A stretch of 64,000 nt of DNA, taken from Allomuricauda sp. (lineage in GTDB: Bacteria; Bacteroidota; Bacteroidia; Flavobacteriales; Flavobacteriaceae). The translations under genes were made by a program, and so were the position numbers. Shown piece after piece: positions 44,757 through 52,798 of this stretch; position 1 is the first letter of the stretch, and the number at the start of each line of letters is the position of its first letter. The DNA lies in contig RHLF01000003.1 in assembly GCA_003712125.1 (NCBI GenBank), positions 186,001 to 250,000 of the forward strand. The letters run 5' to 3'. The notes under the pieces were generated by a model. It searched no databases. It saw only the letters and a list, made by a program, of their open reading frames with translations, and was not told the origin of the DNA.

Positions 44757-45893
44757 TTATGGCTTAGACCACACAACGCGATTTACATAATCGACATATG
44801 ATAAGATGATTCGTACTACCTTTTCACTAACATTTGGCATGCTGTAGTCCCCAACTTGTCTGAAGTTTCTTTCTGGGTTTCGTTGTTGTACTTCCAAAGC
44901 CTCCAGACCTTGAAGAATACGTTCGGGGCTAAGTCCCACCATCATCACAGAAGCTTCTTCCATTGCCTCAGGTCGTTCATGCGCCTCACGAATATTTAAA
45001 GCCCGGAAATTTAGTATGGAAGATTCCTCCGAAATCGTTCCACTATCCGATAATACGGCAAAGGAATGGTACTGTAGGGCATTATAATCTGAAAATCCAA
45101 GGGGTTTTAAAAACTGGATATTCTTGTGTGCCTTCACTTTTTTAGCTTCCAACATGTTTCGTGTTCTGGGATGCGTTGAGACGATAACGGGGAAATCGTA
45201 TTTCTCTGCAATTTGATTCAACGAATCAATAAGCCCATCAAAGTTTTTTGGGTTGTTGATGTTTTCTTCCCGGTGTGATGAAATCACAAAATATTTCTGT
45301 TTTTCAAGACCCAAGTCTGAAAGCACGTTTGATGCTTCAATTTTATCCCTGAATTGCCCCAATACCTCAAACATAGGGCTACCCGTTTTAATAACCCTGT
45401 CTGGTGGAAGGCCCTCACGTAATAAATATTCGCGGGCGATATCACTGTAGGTCAAATTGATATCGGCCACATGGTCCACAATTTTTCTATTGGTTTCTTC
45501 GGGAACCCTTTGGTCAAAACAGCGGTTGCCCGCTTCCATATGAAATACAGGGATTTTTCGTTTTTTGGCCGGAATAGCGCAAAGGCAAGAGTTGGTATCA
45601 CCAAGTACCAAAAAGGCATCAGGTTGAATATCCTCCAAAAGTGGATCAATTTTTATTAAAATCTGTCCAACAGTTTCAGAGGCATTTTTTCCTGCCGCAT
45701 TCAAAAAATGGTCCGGCCGACGGATGCCCATGTCTTCGAAGAAAATTTCATTCAATTCGTAATCGTAGTTCTGCCCGGTGTGCACCAAGGTATGTTCAAT
45801 CGCCGGATTCGCATCAAGTGCTTTTAAAACACAAGCCAAGCGTATAATCTCTGGTCTTGTTCCTACTACAGTCAGTACTTTTAATTGTTTCAA
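44757..45893 (-). CDS. Non-hydrolysing UDP-N-acetylglucosamine 2-epimerase (WecB/FnlC/CapG-like)
   Basis: A 378-residue 2-epimerase. Active-site blocks are GTRPEIIRL, HTGQNYDYELNEIFFEDMG, HMEAGNRCFDQRVPEETNR, and LSDSGTISEESSILNFRAL with the conserved DSGG-like loop changed to DSGT; REAHERPEAMEE follows. In L-FucNAc loci this role (FnlC/CapG/WbjD) finishes UDP-L-FucNAc by C2 epimerisation of UDP-2-acetamido-2,6-dideoxy-L-talose; the neighbouring FnlA and CapF genes support that reading over plain WecB. The start is TTG at 45893 (KQLKVLTVVG follows). Confidence 0.92.
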   Translation of the reverse strand: MKQLKVLTVVGTRPEIIRLACVLKALDANPAIEHTLVHTGQNYDYELNEIFFEDMGIRRPDHFLNAAGKNASETVGQILIKIDPLLEDIQPDAFLVLGDTNSCLCAIPAKKRKIPVFHMEAGNRCFDQRVPEETNRKIVDHVADINLTYSDIAREYLLREGLPPDRVIKTGSPMFEVLGQFRDKIEASNVLSDLGLEKQKYFVISSHREENINNPKNFDGLIDSLNQIAEKYDFPVIVSTHPRTRNMLEAKKVKAHKNIQFLKPLGFSDYNALQYHSFAVLSDSGTISEESSILNFRALNIREAHERPEAMEEASVMMVGLSPERILQGLEALEVQQRNPERNFRQVGDYSMPNVSEKVVRIILSYVDYVNRVVWSKP

Positions 45894-45908
45894 AATCCTT
45901 TTTTTAGG

Positions 45909-47063
45909 TTAGTTATTTTCAACATTAACAAAATAAGTATCCGCATCATCCGGATTATAAGGTTCGTTAATCCAGAACAAAGTTATCAATTCATCCTCCC
46001 CGATATTGGTTATGTTATGCGTGTACCAAATAGGCATGTCAACATAAGCTGGCTCATCACCATTTAATTCATAATTAATGATATCATCTGTTCCAATTCG
46101 TCTTAGCTGTATTCGAGCCTTGCCTTTAATCACGGCAAAACGTTCGGCCTTTCGGGTATGAAAGTGATTGCCTCTCGTGATTCCTGGTACCGTGGTCGAA
46201 AAGGAAAATTGACCACTGGTTTGGGTTCTGGCTATTTCTACAAAACTGCCTCTTGGATCGGTATGTTGGGTAAACTTTACGGGATAATGTTCTACAGGCA
46301 CATAGCACCTAAAGGTATTGAACAAGGCTTTTTCAAAATCATCATCTAAATTTGGGAAAATGCCGTTTTCCAAATAATCGCTTCGAAACTTGTTGAGTAA
46401 CGAGAGCAATGCCGAAACCTTTATATGGTGATTCGGGGCGATATCAACCTCAATACTGTTAGCATTTAGATGATCACCTTTGATGTTTCCAAAAATTGCA
46501 TCGATAAAATGGGCGACCAATTCATTGATATAAATGAGTCCTACCTCACCGTCATTTAAAATTGTCGGTTCTTCATTATGGGCCACTTTATGACAAAATG
46601 TTGCCACAACAGAATTATAATTCGGGCGTCCAAAAGGACCAAAAACATTAGGAATGGTCAATGAGGTAAACTTAGCCCCACTGTTTTTTGACCATGCTGC
46701 AAATTTCAATTTCCCTTCTTTTTTTGACTTCCCGTATAAATTATCACGTATTTCCTGTGATGATGACGAAAAAATAATGTGCGGAGCAACTTGCTTTGAT
46801 TCGCAGGCCATAATTAATTTGTCTACCAAACCAATATTGGTTTCATAAATCACATTGGGATCCTCGTGCCGATTCATAGCTGCCAGATGCACAATCGTAT
46901 CACAAGAACTAACAAAAGCTTGCAATTCGTCAGGTTTTTCAAAAAAGGACCTTTCGAAGTTTATCAGTTCCACCTCCTCATTCAACATTAAGGTCGTGTA
47001 CAAATGGTACCCAACAAAACCAGCCTGTCCGGTGATACCAATTTTATGTTTTTGTGCTTTCAT
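45909..47063 (-). CDS. capF: CapF/WbjC/FnlB-like bifunctional enzyme (SDR + cupin) of UDP-L-FucNAc synthesis
   Basis: A 384-residue fusion. The N-terminal NAD(P)-dependent SDR (ITGQAGFVGYHLYTTLM; IFSSSSQE; YGKSKKEGK) reduces the C4 ketone; the C-terminal cupin (~255-384: FTQHTDPRGSFVEIARTQ, RGNHFHTRKAERFAVIKGKA, WYTHNITNIG) performs the epimerisation and binds zinc through HFHTRKAE. This two-domain design is specific to CapF/WbjC. Cotranscribed with the cupin gene, 3 bp apart. Confidence 0.93.
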   Translation of the reverse strand: MKAQKHKIGITGQAGFVGYHLYTTLMLNEEVELINFERSFFEKPDELQAFVSSCDTIVHLAAMNRHEDPNVIYETNIGLVDKLIMACESKQVAPHIIFSSSSQEIRDNLYGKSKKEGKLKFAAWSKNSGAKFTSLTIPNVFGPFGRPNYNSVVATFCHKVAHNEEPTILNDGEVGLIYINELVAHFIDAIFGNIKGDHLNANSIEVDIAPNHHIKVSALLSLLNKFRSDYLENGIFPNLDDDFEKALFNTFRCYVPVEHYPVKFTQHTDPRGSFVEIARTQTSGQFSFSTTVPGITRGNHFHTRKAERFAVIKGKARIQLRRIGTDDIINYELNGDEPAYVDMPIWYTHNITNIGEDELITLFWINEPYNPDDADTYFVNVENN

Positions 47064-47066
47064 TAG

Positions 47067-47501
47067 TTATATTTTCCAGTCGGCAGACCATTTATCAAAC
47101 GGAAACCTAAAATCATCATTTTTAGATTGTTCCAAAACATAATTTGAAAAAACCTGCAGTCTTGATTTTTCACTTGTTGCCTTCAATGCAGTGGCATGCC
47201 CTTCCGCAACATAAAGTACGAAAGGATTTGAGTCATTGAGCACGTACTTTGATGGCGACAATTGGTTTGATGGCTTCTCGAAATTGTCAATTTTTATGGT
47301 ATTGATGATAAAGCTTCCTTGGAGACAGTAAAACCATTTTTTTTCCTTTTGATGTGCTTGCCAACCTCGTATTTGCTCCGTATCAGCTGGAGATATTTCG
47401 TAAAACCGAACTATTTCCTGCATATTTAATTGGTTGAAAAAGCGCAAGCCACCCCGATGATCGGAAAAGAAATCTCCTTTAATAATGCTTTTATCAGGCA
47501 T
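47067..47501 (-). CDS. Cupin sugar epimerase/isomerase-like protein (WxcM/RmlC-like)
   Basis: A 144-residue single-domain cupin, similar to WxcM-type 3,4-ketoisomerases and RmlC-like epimerases: DHRGGLRFFNQLNMQEIVRF, GWQAHQKEKKWFYCLQGSFI, VLYVAEGHATALKATS. It lies between CapF and FnlA and its stop and start overlap or almost touch both (8 bp overlap with fnlA, 3 bp gap to capF). A third cupin-type activity is not needed for textbook UDP-L-FucNAc synthesis, so it may alter the pathway product or assist one step. Confidence 0.82.
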   Translation of the reverse strand: MPDKSIIKGDFFSDHRGGLRFFNQLNMQEIVRFYEISPADTEQIRGWQAHQKEKKWFYCLQGSFIINTIKIDNFEKPSNQLSPSKYVLNDSNPFVLYVAEGHATALKATSEKSRLQVFSNYVLEQSKNDDFRFPFDKWSADWKI

Positions 47502-48504
47502 TAAGCGATTCTTTTATAAAATCAAGATTTAGTAGGGTTTGCTTCAGTTGTTCATTGGTCAACTGTTTCGTGTTGTGTGAATGATAATCCTCAATTTTGC
47601 TGATATCAGTTTCACCTTCTGAGAAATAGCGGCTATAATTTAAATCGCGGTTATCAGCGGGAATTCTGTAAAATTCACCCATATCCTGGGCTTTTTGCAT
47701 TTCTTCTCGGGTACATAGTGTTTCATAAAGTTTTTCACCATGTCTGGTACCAATGACCTTCACTTCATTTTGGGCATCAAAAATACTTTTAATGGCCTCA
47801 GCAAGATCACCGATGGTACTGGCAGGAGCTTTATTTACAAATAAATCACCCTGATGACCATGTTCGAAGGCAAACAACACCAAATCAACAGCATCCTCCA
47901 AAGACATTAGAAATCGTGTCATGTTGGGGTCTGTAACGGTTAGCGGTTGTCCTTCTTGAATCTGGTTTACAAATAAGGGTATAACAGAACCCCTTGAAGC
48001 CATTACATTTCCATAGCGTGTTAAACAGACCGTGGTCTTACTCTCTTCAACATTACGGGAAGCTGCGATTGCTACCTTTTCCATCAAAGCCTTACTGATT
48101 CCCATGGCATTTATCGGATAGGCCGCTTTATCCGTACTCAAACAAATAATTTTTCCAACCCCATTTTCGACGGCTGCATCAATTGTGTTTTGCGTACCGA
48201 AGACGTTTGTTCTTGCAGCTTCAATTGGAAAGAATTCACAGGAAGGCACCTGTTTTAAGGCAGCGGCATGAAATACATAATCTACACCGCGCATAGCTCT
48301 AGAAATGCTATTGTAGTCACGTACATCACCGATATAAAATTTTACTTTGTTGTTCTTTAGACGATTTCGCATATCATCCTGCTTCTTCTCATCACGACTG
48401 AAAATTCGGATTTCCTTAATATCGGTTTCTAAAAATCGGTTAAGAACGGCATTGCCGAAGGAGCCTGTTCCGCCTGTAATTAATAGTATTTTGTCTTTGA
48501 ACAT
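47494..48504 (-). CDS. fnlA: UDP-GlcNAc 4,6-dehydratase/5-epimerase (FnlA/CapE/WbjB-like)
   Basis: A 336-residue SDR that starts UDP-L-FucNAc synthesis from UDP-GlcNAc. NADP motif ITGGTGSFG (~9-17), CLSTDKAAYPINAMGISKAL with the Met-x-x-x-Lys in place of Tyr-x-x-x-Lys typical of this group, and TRYGNVMASRGSVIPLFV are present. It is the first gene of the L-FucNAc block (fnlA - cupin - capF - 2-epimerase - two GT4) and has a good -7 promoter element 20 bp before its ATG. Confidence 0.94.
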   Translation of the reverse strand: MFKDKILLITGGTGSFGNAVLNRFLETDIKEIRIFSRDEKKQDDMRNRLKNNKVKFYIGDVRDYNSISRAMRGVDYVFHAAALKQVPSCEFFPIEAARTNVFGTQNTIDAAVENGVGKIICLSTDKAAYPINAMGISKALMEKVAIAASRNVEESKTTVCLTRYGNVMASRGSVIPLFVNQIQEGQPLTVTDPNMTRFLMSLEDAVDLVLFAFEHGHQGDLFVNKAPASTIGDLAEAIKSIFDAQNEVKVIGTRHGEKLYETLCTREEMQKAQDMGEFYRIPADNRDLNYSRYFSEGETDISKIEDYHSHNTKQLTNEQLKQTLLNLDFIKESLNA

Positions 48505-48523
48505 GGTTATTTTTTTCTGATCA

Positions 48524-48531
48524 CAAAGGTA
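48524..48531 (-). promoter_or_regulatory. -7 promoter element for the L-FucNAc gene block
   Basis: The minus strand reads TACCTTTG, an exact TAnnTTTG match ending 20 bp before the fnlA ATG. A 10-bp palindrome, CAAAGCTTTG at 48542-48551, lies directly upstream, near where a -33 element or activator site would be. Confidence 0.55.
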
Positions 48532-48790
48532 AATGCAATATCAAAGCTTTGTGGTTTTTTTTGGTGGTTTTGTATTGCTTCATCGGTAAAACGCAAAAGA
48601 AAGGGCACTATTGTTTTTTTATCAAACTAATTGCACTCGATGACCGGTAGCTTAAAACCTTTTAAATCCAACAATTCAATACCAGATAACTTGGAAAACG
48701 GAATTGTGTCGTTTTTTTTCAACAATTGGTGGTGTTTTATTTGTCGAATTAAGTTGTTTACTATTTTTTTGATAGAGTAAATAAAACAAC

Positions 48791-49435
48791 ATGAGCCAAT
48801 TAAGAAATTTTTTAAGACATGCTTATCCCTACAGCAAAACCAGGATAAACCAGAGAAAAGAGAAAAAATTGTTCAACAAACTGTTGCATGAATACCAAGG
48901 GAAACCCTTAAAAGTTGTGGTTGGAAGTGGGCAGATATATACCGATGGATGGATACCCAGCGAAATACACATTCTTAATCTGTTGCGGGAAAGTGATTGG
49001 ACAAGATATTTCGAAAAAAATAGTCTTGATGGATTGCTAGCAGAACACGTTTGGGAACATTTAAGTCCTGAAAATGGTGCAATTGCTGCGCGAACATGTC
49101 ACACATTTCTTAAAAAAGGAAAGCGTTTAAGGGTAGCAGTACCTGATGGATATCATCCGGACCCTAAGTATATTGACTATGTAAAACCTGGCGGACATGG
49201 TTTGGGCGCAGATGATCATAAGGTGCTTTACAATTACAAAACTTTCACTAAACTTTTTGAAGACAATGGGTTTCGCGTTGAGGCCATGGAATACTTTGAT
49301 GAAAATGGTAAGTTTCATTCCAAAGATTGGGAAAAAGAAGATGGTTACGTGTACAGAACTATTCGATATGATAAGCGTAACGCAGATGGAAAACCAAATT
49401 ACACTTCCCTGATGATCGACGCCTATAAGGAGTAA
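48791..49435 (+). CDS. Methyltransferase-like protein (COG4627-like), plus-strand gene within the locus
   Basis: A 214-residue protein with a SAM-methyltransferase-like layout: VVVGSGQIYTDGWIPSE (loop in place of motif I, GWI feature of the COG4627 group), LAEHVWEHLSPENG, and GKRLRVAVPDGYHPDPKYID followed by KLFEDNGFRVEAME. The usual glycine-rich motif is weak (VGSGQ), so methyl transfer is probable, not certain. It stands alone on the plus strand between leftward genes. About 286 bp upstream holds the leftward fnlA promoter; no clear plus-strand promoter was seen. Confidence 0.75.
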   Translation: MSQLRNFLRHAYPYSKTRINQRKEKKLFNKLLHEYQGKPLKVVVGSGQIYTDGWIPSEIHILNLLRESDWTRYFEKNSLDGLLAEHVWEHLSPENGAIAARTCHTFLKKGKRLRVAVPDGYHPDPKYIDYVKPGGHGLGADDHKVLYNYKTFTKLFEDNGFRVEAMEYFDENGKFHSKDWEKEDGYVYRTIRYDKRNADGKPNYTSLMIDAYKE

Positions 49436-49545
49436 TCAAAATGAGCTGCCTAGAAGCTTGAAACGGTTGGAGTGAACTTGCAAAAATGGATGTCATGAAG
49501 GGATTGACACAGCCCTGCTATGGGTAAACCCTTAACCCTATACAA

Positions 49546-50625
49546 TTAGGCACCAATAAACGTTCTCAAATTAGATTCAAAAAGCTCATAATCTTTGCGA
49601 ACTTCTTTAAGGAAAGTTGTGCATGCTTCCTTAAATTTTTCAGGATTGTATTGTTCTTTGAATCGTAGTATTTCATCGGGAATTTGTTCATAGTCCTTGA
49701 TAACAATTCCGAACTTGAAATGGTCAATTATTTTTTGTTGTTCCACAGTATAATCATTAACCATGCATGGGATTTTTAACAAGGCCGAGAGGTAGAGTCT
49801 ATTACTCAATACCTGATTATTGAAGGTATTGTTACTAATGAGGATATTGATTAAATCGGTTTCTTTTAAAAGATTCTTTTCTTCTTCTTTTTTATAGGGT
49901 CCTGAGAAGTCAACGTTTTTTATTTTTTCTTTGATTGCAAATTCCTCCAGTTTCGCACTTGTAGGTCCAAATCCAATGAAATTTAGTTGAAACCGAGCAT
50001 CGTTTCCTAAAACCATTACGACCTCGGCATCGGATGGGAAATCCTTTATTTGCCCAATGGTATCCACCAGAATTGCTTTTTTAAGGAATAGTGGATTTTT
50101 AACCTCTTCGGTCTGCAAGGCCTCCTCAACCAATTCAATATTGACATTATGACTCAGCATATAACGTGAGCCAGTGGGAAGCCATGATTTAAAGCCATTG
50201 GATGATAAACTGACCCAATGGGCATGTTCGATTAGTTTGCCAATTTTGTTCTTGAAATAGGGTACCATTGGCGAATAGTCCCTAATATCCAAAATGTATT
50301 TTTTCGGAAAGTTTTTCTTTAAATAGCCCTGTAGATAAATACCCAGCTGACACGTAAAAACGATAACCTTGTCATAATTGTTCTTTTCCAATTCCCGTAA
50401 AGCAAATTTTCTAAACTTAAAATAATCGAGAATCCTCAGGACTTTTGGACCTTTTTTATTCTTTAAGGTAAACGCCACTGTTCCTTGTTCTACTCTATCA
50501 TTTCTGTTCCAAGATATGATGTCATAGGCCACATTTTCTTTATCCAATAGCTGGGTATAGTAGGGAAGATAGGGGGAGGTGTATAAGTTATTTGGAAAAA
50601 CAAGCGCTACTTTCAAGAGGCACAT
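49546..50625 (-). CDS. Glycosyltransferase (GT4-like)
   Basis: A 359-residue GT-B-type transferase: N-terminal VALVFPNNLYTSPYLPYYTQ, ILDIRDYSPMVPYFKNKIGK, SLSSNGFKSWLPTGSRYMLS with the HNVN block, then a C-terminal half with FIGFGPTSAKLEEFA and LLKETDLINILISNNTFNNQ, where the GT4 E-x7-E motif is poorly kept (NNTFNNQVLSNRLYLSAL). So the assignment is to the fold and not to a precise linkage. It starts from the ATG at 50625; an in-frame TTG codon 4 is another candidate. Confidence 0.82.
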   Translation of the reverse strand: MCLLKVALVFPNNLYTSPYLPYYTQLLDKENVAYDIISWNRNDRVEQGTVAFTLKNKKGPKVLRILDYFKFRKFALRELEKNNYDKVIVFTCQLGIYLQGYLKKNFPKKYILDIRDYSPMVPYFKNKIGKLIEHAHWVSLSSNGFKSWLPTGSRYMLSHNVNIELVEEALQTEEVKNPLFLKKAILVDTIGQIKDFPSDAEVVMVLGNDARFQLNFIGFGPTSAKLEEFAIKEKIKNVDFSGPYKKEEEKNLLKETDLINILISNNTFNNQVLSNRLYLSALLKIPCMVNDYTVEQQKIIDHFKFGIVIKDYEQIPDEILRFKEQYNPEKFKEACTTFLKEVRKDYELFESNLRTFIGA

Positions 50626-50741
50626 TTTAGGTTAGACGCCATAAAAATAATGGTTATATATGTTGTATTGGGTAATCGAAAGAACGAATCCATAACGTAA
50701 CCGATTGTTTTCGCGTCCAAATTATTGTGACAGGTGTCTTC

Positions 50742-50749
50742 TAATTTTG
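50742..50749 (+). promoter_or_regulatory. -7 promoter element for the YdjC-like deacetylase
   Basis: Exact TAnnTTTG match (TAATTTTG) about 70 bp before the ATG at 50822. A TTG lies 14 bp upstream, closer than the usual 19, so this is a candidate only. Confidence 0.35.
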
Positions 50750-50821
50750 ATTCATCAGTGTCTTTCACGTACTTTACAATTATCTTTTATGTATTTGCTT
50801 TTCTATAAATATTTTGGGTGA

Positions 50822-51598
50822 ATGGTGATTATAAATAACGATGATTTTGGGGCTTCCGAAAACCTGAACTACGGTATCTATTTAGCCTTTAGCAAAAATT
50901 TGATTAGCTCAACAACCACTTTGGTAAACTTTGAAGAGGGATTAAAAGATGCCGTTACGTATATAAATGAAGGAAAAATACGGCCAGCGTCTGTGGGTTT
51001 GCATCTAAACCTAACTGCAGGAAAACCTTTGACCAATAAAATGGCAGCAAACGAAAATTTTTGTGAGAATGGATCCTTCAAACCAAATAGGAATCGCAAC
51101 ATTTTCTTTTTAAATCAAAAGGATAGAAAATGTGTTTTTGATGAACTAGAGGCGCAGATTTTAAAGTTCAAGGAAGTTTTTGGATTTAACCCGAGTCATT
51201 TGGATTCGCACCATCATATTCATACCGAGCTTGCTATTTTGCAATGTGTGATTCGATTGGCCAAAAAGTATAAGCTCAATTCGATAAGACTATCACAGAA
51301 TCTAGGAAGCCCACCTAATTTTATTAAAAGAACATATAAAAAATTGGTAAACAACTATTTGAAATTCAAAAAATTCAAGGTTGTCGATAAATTTGGTGGG
51401 ATTTCCGCATTAAACAGTTCTAACTTTAACGGAAAGTTGAATTACGAAATTATGGTACACGTCATTCATGACACAGCGGACGATTCATTAAAAGATGAGG
51501 GAATTATTGATCTAAACGAAAAACTACGCGAAGTCTTCCAAGGTGACAAATGGCAATTGTCTAATTATACTGATTTGGCCCAAACCAAATCATCTTAG
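50822..51598 (+). CDS. YdjC/ChbG-type carbohydrate deacetylase
   Basis: A 258-residue metal-dependent deacetylase of the YdjC/HpnK family. The metal and catalytic residues are visible: IINNDDFGAS (Asp-Asp), GLHLNLTAGKPL, and HLDSHHHIHTEL (metal-binding His residues). ChbG removes an acetyl group from chitobiose-type sugars; HpnK acts on GlcNAc hopanoids. In this locus it could de-N-acetylate the repeat unit or the polymer, as a second deacetylase besides PIG-L. It is one of only two plus-strand genes in the locus. Confidence 0.9.
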   Translation: MVIINNDDFGASENLNYGIYLAFSKNLISSTTTLVNFEEGLKDAVTYINEGKIRPASVGLHLNLTAGKPLTNKMAANENFCENGSFKPNRNRNIFFLNQKDRKCVFDELEAQILKFKEVFGFNPSHLDSHHHIHTELAILQCVIRLAKKYKLNSIRLSQNLGSPPNFIKRTYKKLVNNYLKFKKFKVVDKFGGISALNSSNFNGKLNYEIMVHVIHDTADDSLKDEGIIDLNEKLREVFQGDKWQLSNYTDLAQTKSS

Positions 51599-51601
51599 GT
51601 T

Positions 51602-52798
51602 TCAAAAGGCGTTGTCGAGAAAATTTAAAATTCTTTTGGCCTGAACGCTATTGTTTTTCTTTTTTAGGACGAAGGACTTCGAATCACTTCCAAAATCATG
51701 GAGCTCTTTCGCGCTTTTTTCCAATACTTCACCAATTTTCCCAGACATTCCTTGAATGGACTCGTCATCGAATAGATAAACATAATTGTTGTATTCCGCC
51801 GGCATACCGGGAAGTTTAGTGGTGACAATCGGTGTGCCTGAAACCATATATTCCATGTTTTTTGATGGGAAGGAGTATTTGGTGAATTCTTCTTGGGTAG
51901 GTCTTGGATTCACCAATAAACTGACTTTAATTTGCTCGGCTACAACTTTTTCATTGGGTACAACACCAAGGTACTTAATACGTTTGTCATCAGCAATATA
52001 ATCTGCCATGTTTTCAACCATTTCACCTAAGCCATACAAATGCAATTGATAGGATGGATCTTTGACCAATTTAAAGGCTTCAATCAATGTTTTTAGACCA
52101 TACTTTTCAAAAAGACCACCTGCGTACAGTATCGTTTTGTTCGGATATTTGTTCTTTAGTTCATTACTTGACTTTTGCATATGACTATCCACCAAGCCTT
52201 CCATAACCATGTAGGGTTTGTTATTAGGATTTATTATTTGGTTCATTTGCTCAGTAAGAATGATATACCCATCGAACCAGGTCAGTCTTTTTGTGACAAT
52301 AGGTGTGTTAGGTTCATTACGGCTCTTTTTTGCGTCAACCATAAGACCTGGTAAATCAGTAACAATGGCCACAATTTTTACGCCCGTTAATTTGCACGCC
52401 ACCATGGATGCTATTGAAACGGTGACATTTAATAGATCACAAACCACCGATTTCTTTTTGGTAGCGAATAATGACCAAAAAAAGACATAAAGAAAGGTAT
52501 AAATGAAAATCCCCAAGTTTTTGACCCCCCTTATGTTTACCATTGGGATGTAGTTGTATTTTACCTTTTTTACCTTTTGTTGTGGTAATTTCCAGATCTT
52601 TTTGCTGTGGTTAGCGGGAACAACAGGAATAGTGCTGAGGGTCTTAATGTCGCAATCACCATGATTTTGGGCAAAACCTTCGGCCAATAGTCTATGAAAC
52701 TTTTGTGCCGCCAATTGCGGTTTCACTTTGGCAGTGGTAAAAATGAACTTCAAAACCTCTTCCGAGCAAACCGAGCTCACATACAATACTTTTCTCAT
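51602..52798 (-). CDS. Glycosyltransferase family 4
   Basis: A 398-residue GT4 enzyme. Blocks include LYVSSVCSEEVLKFIFTTAK, VVAIVTDLPGLMVDAKKS-type central region, IILTEQMNQIINPNNKPYMV, KTILYAGGLFEKYGLKTLIE, LHLYGLGEMVENM, and LVNPRPTQEEFTKYSFPSKN with MEYMVSGTPIVTTKLPGMP, the donor-binding C-terminus. Its ATG overlaps the stop of the polymerase gene (ATGA), so both are translated together. The plus-strand YdjC gene ends 4 bp from its stop. Confidence 0.92.
   Translation of the reverse strand: MRKVLYVSSVCSEEVLKFIFTTAKVKPQLAAQKFHRLLAEGFAQNHGDCDIKTLSTIPVVPANHSKKIWKLPQQKVKKVKYNYIPMVNIRGVKNLGIFIYTFLYVFFWSLFATKKKSVVCDLLNVTVSIASMVACKLTGVKIVAIVTDLPGLMVDAKKSRNEPNTPIVTKRLTWFDGYIILTEQMNQIINPNNKPYMVMEGLVDSHMQKSSNELKNKYPNKTILYAGGLFEKYGLKTLIEAFKLVKDPSYQLHLYGLGEMVENMADYIADDKRIKYLGVVPNEKVVAEQIKVSLLVNPRPTQEEFTKYSFPSKNMEYMVSGTPIVTTKLPGMPAEYNNYVYLFDDESIQGMSGKIGEVLEKSAKELHDFGSDSKSFVLKKKNNSVQAKRILNFLDNAF

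Noticed and set aside
49436-49545. Possible terminator (AAGGG...CCCTT and GGGTAAACCC) after the methyltransferase-like gene
   Set aside because: Only short imperfect stems and no T-run.
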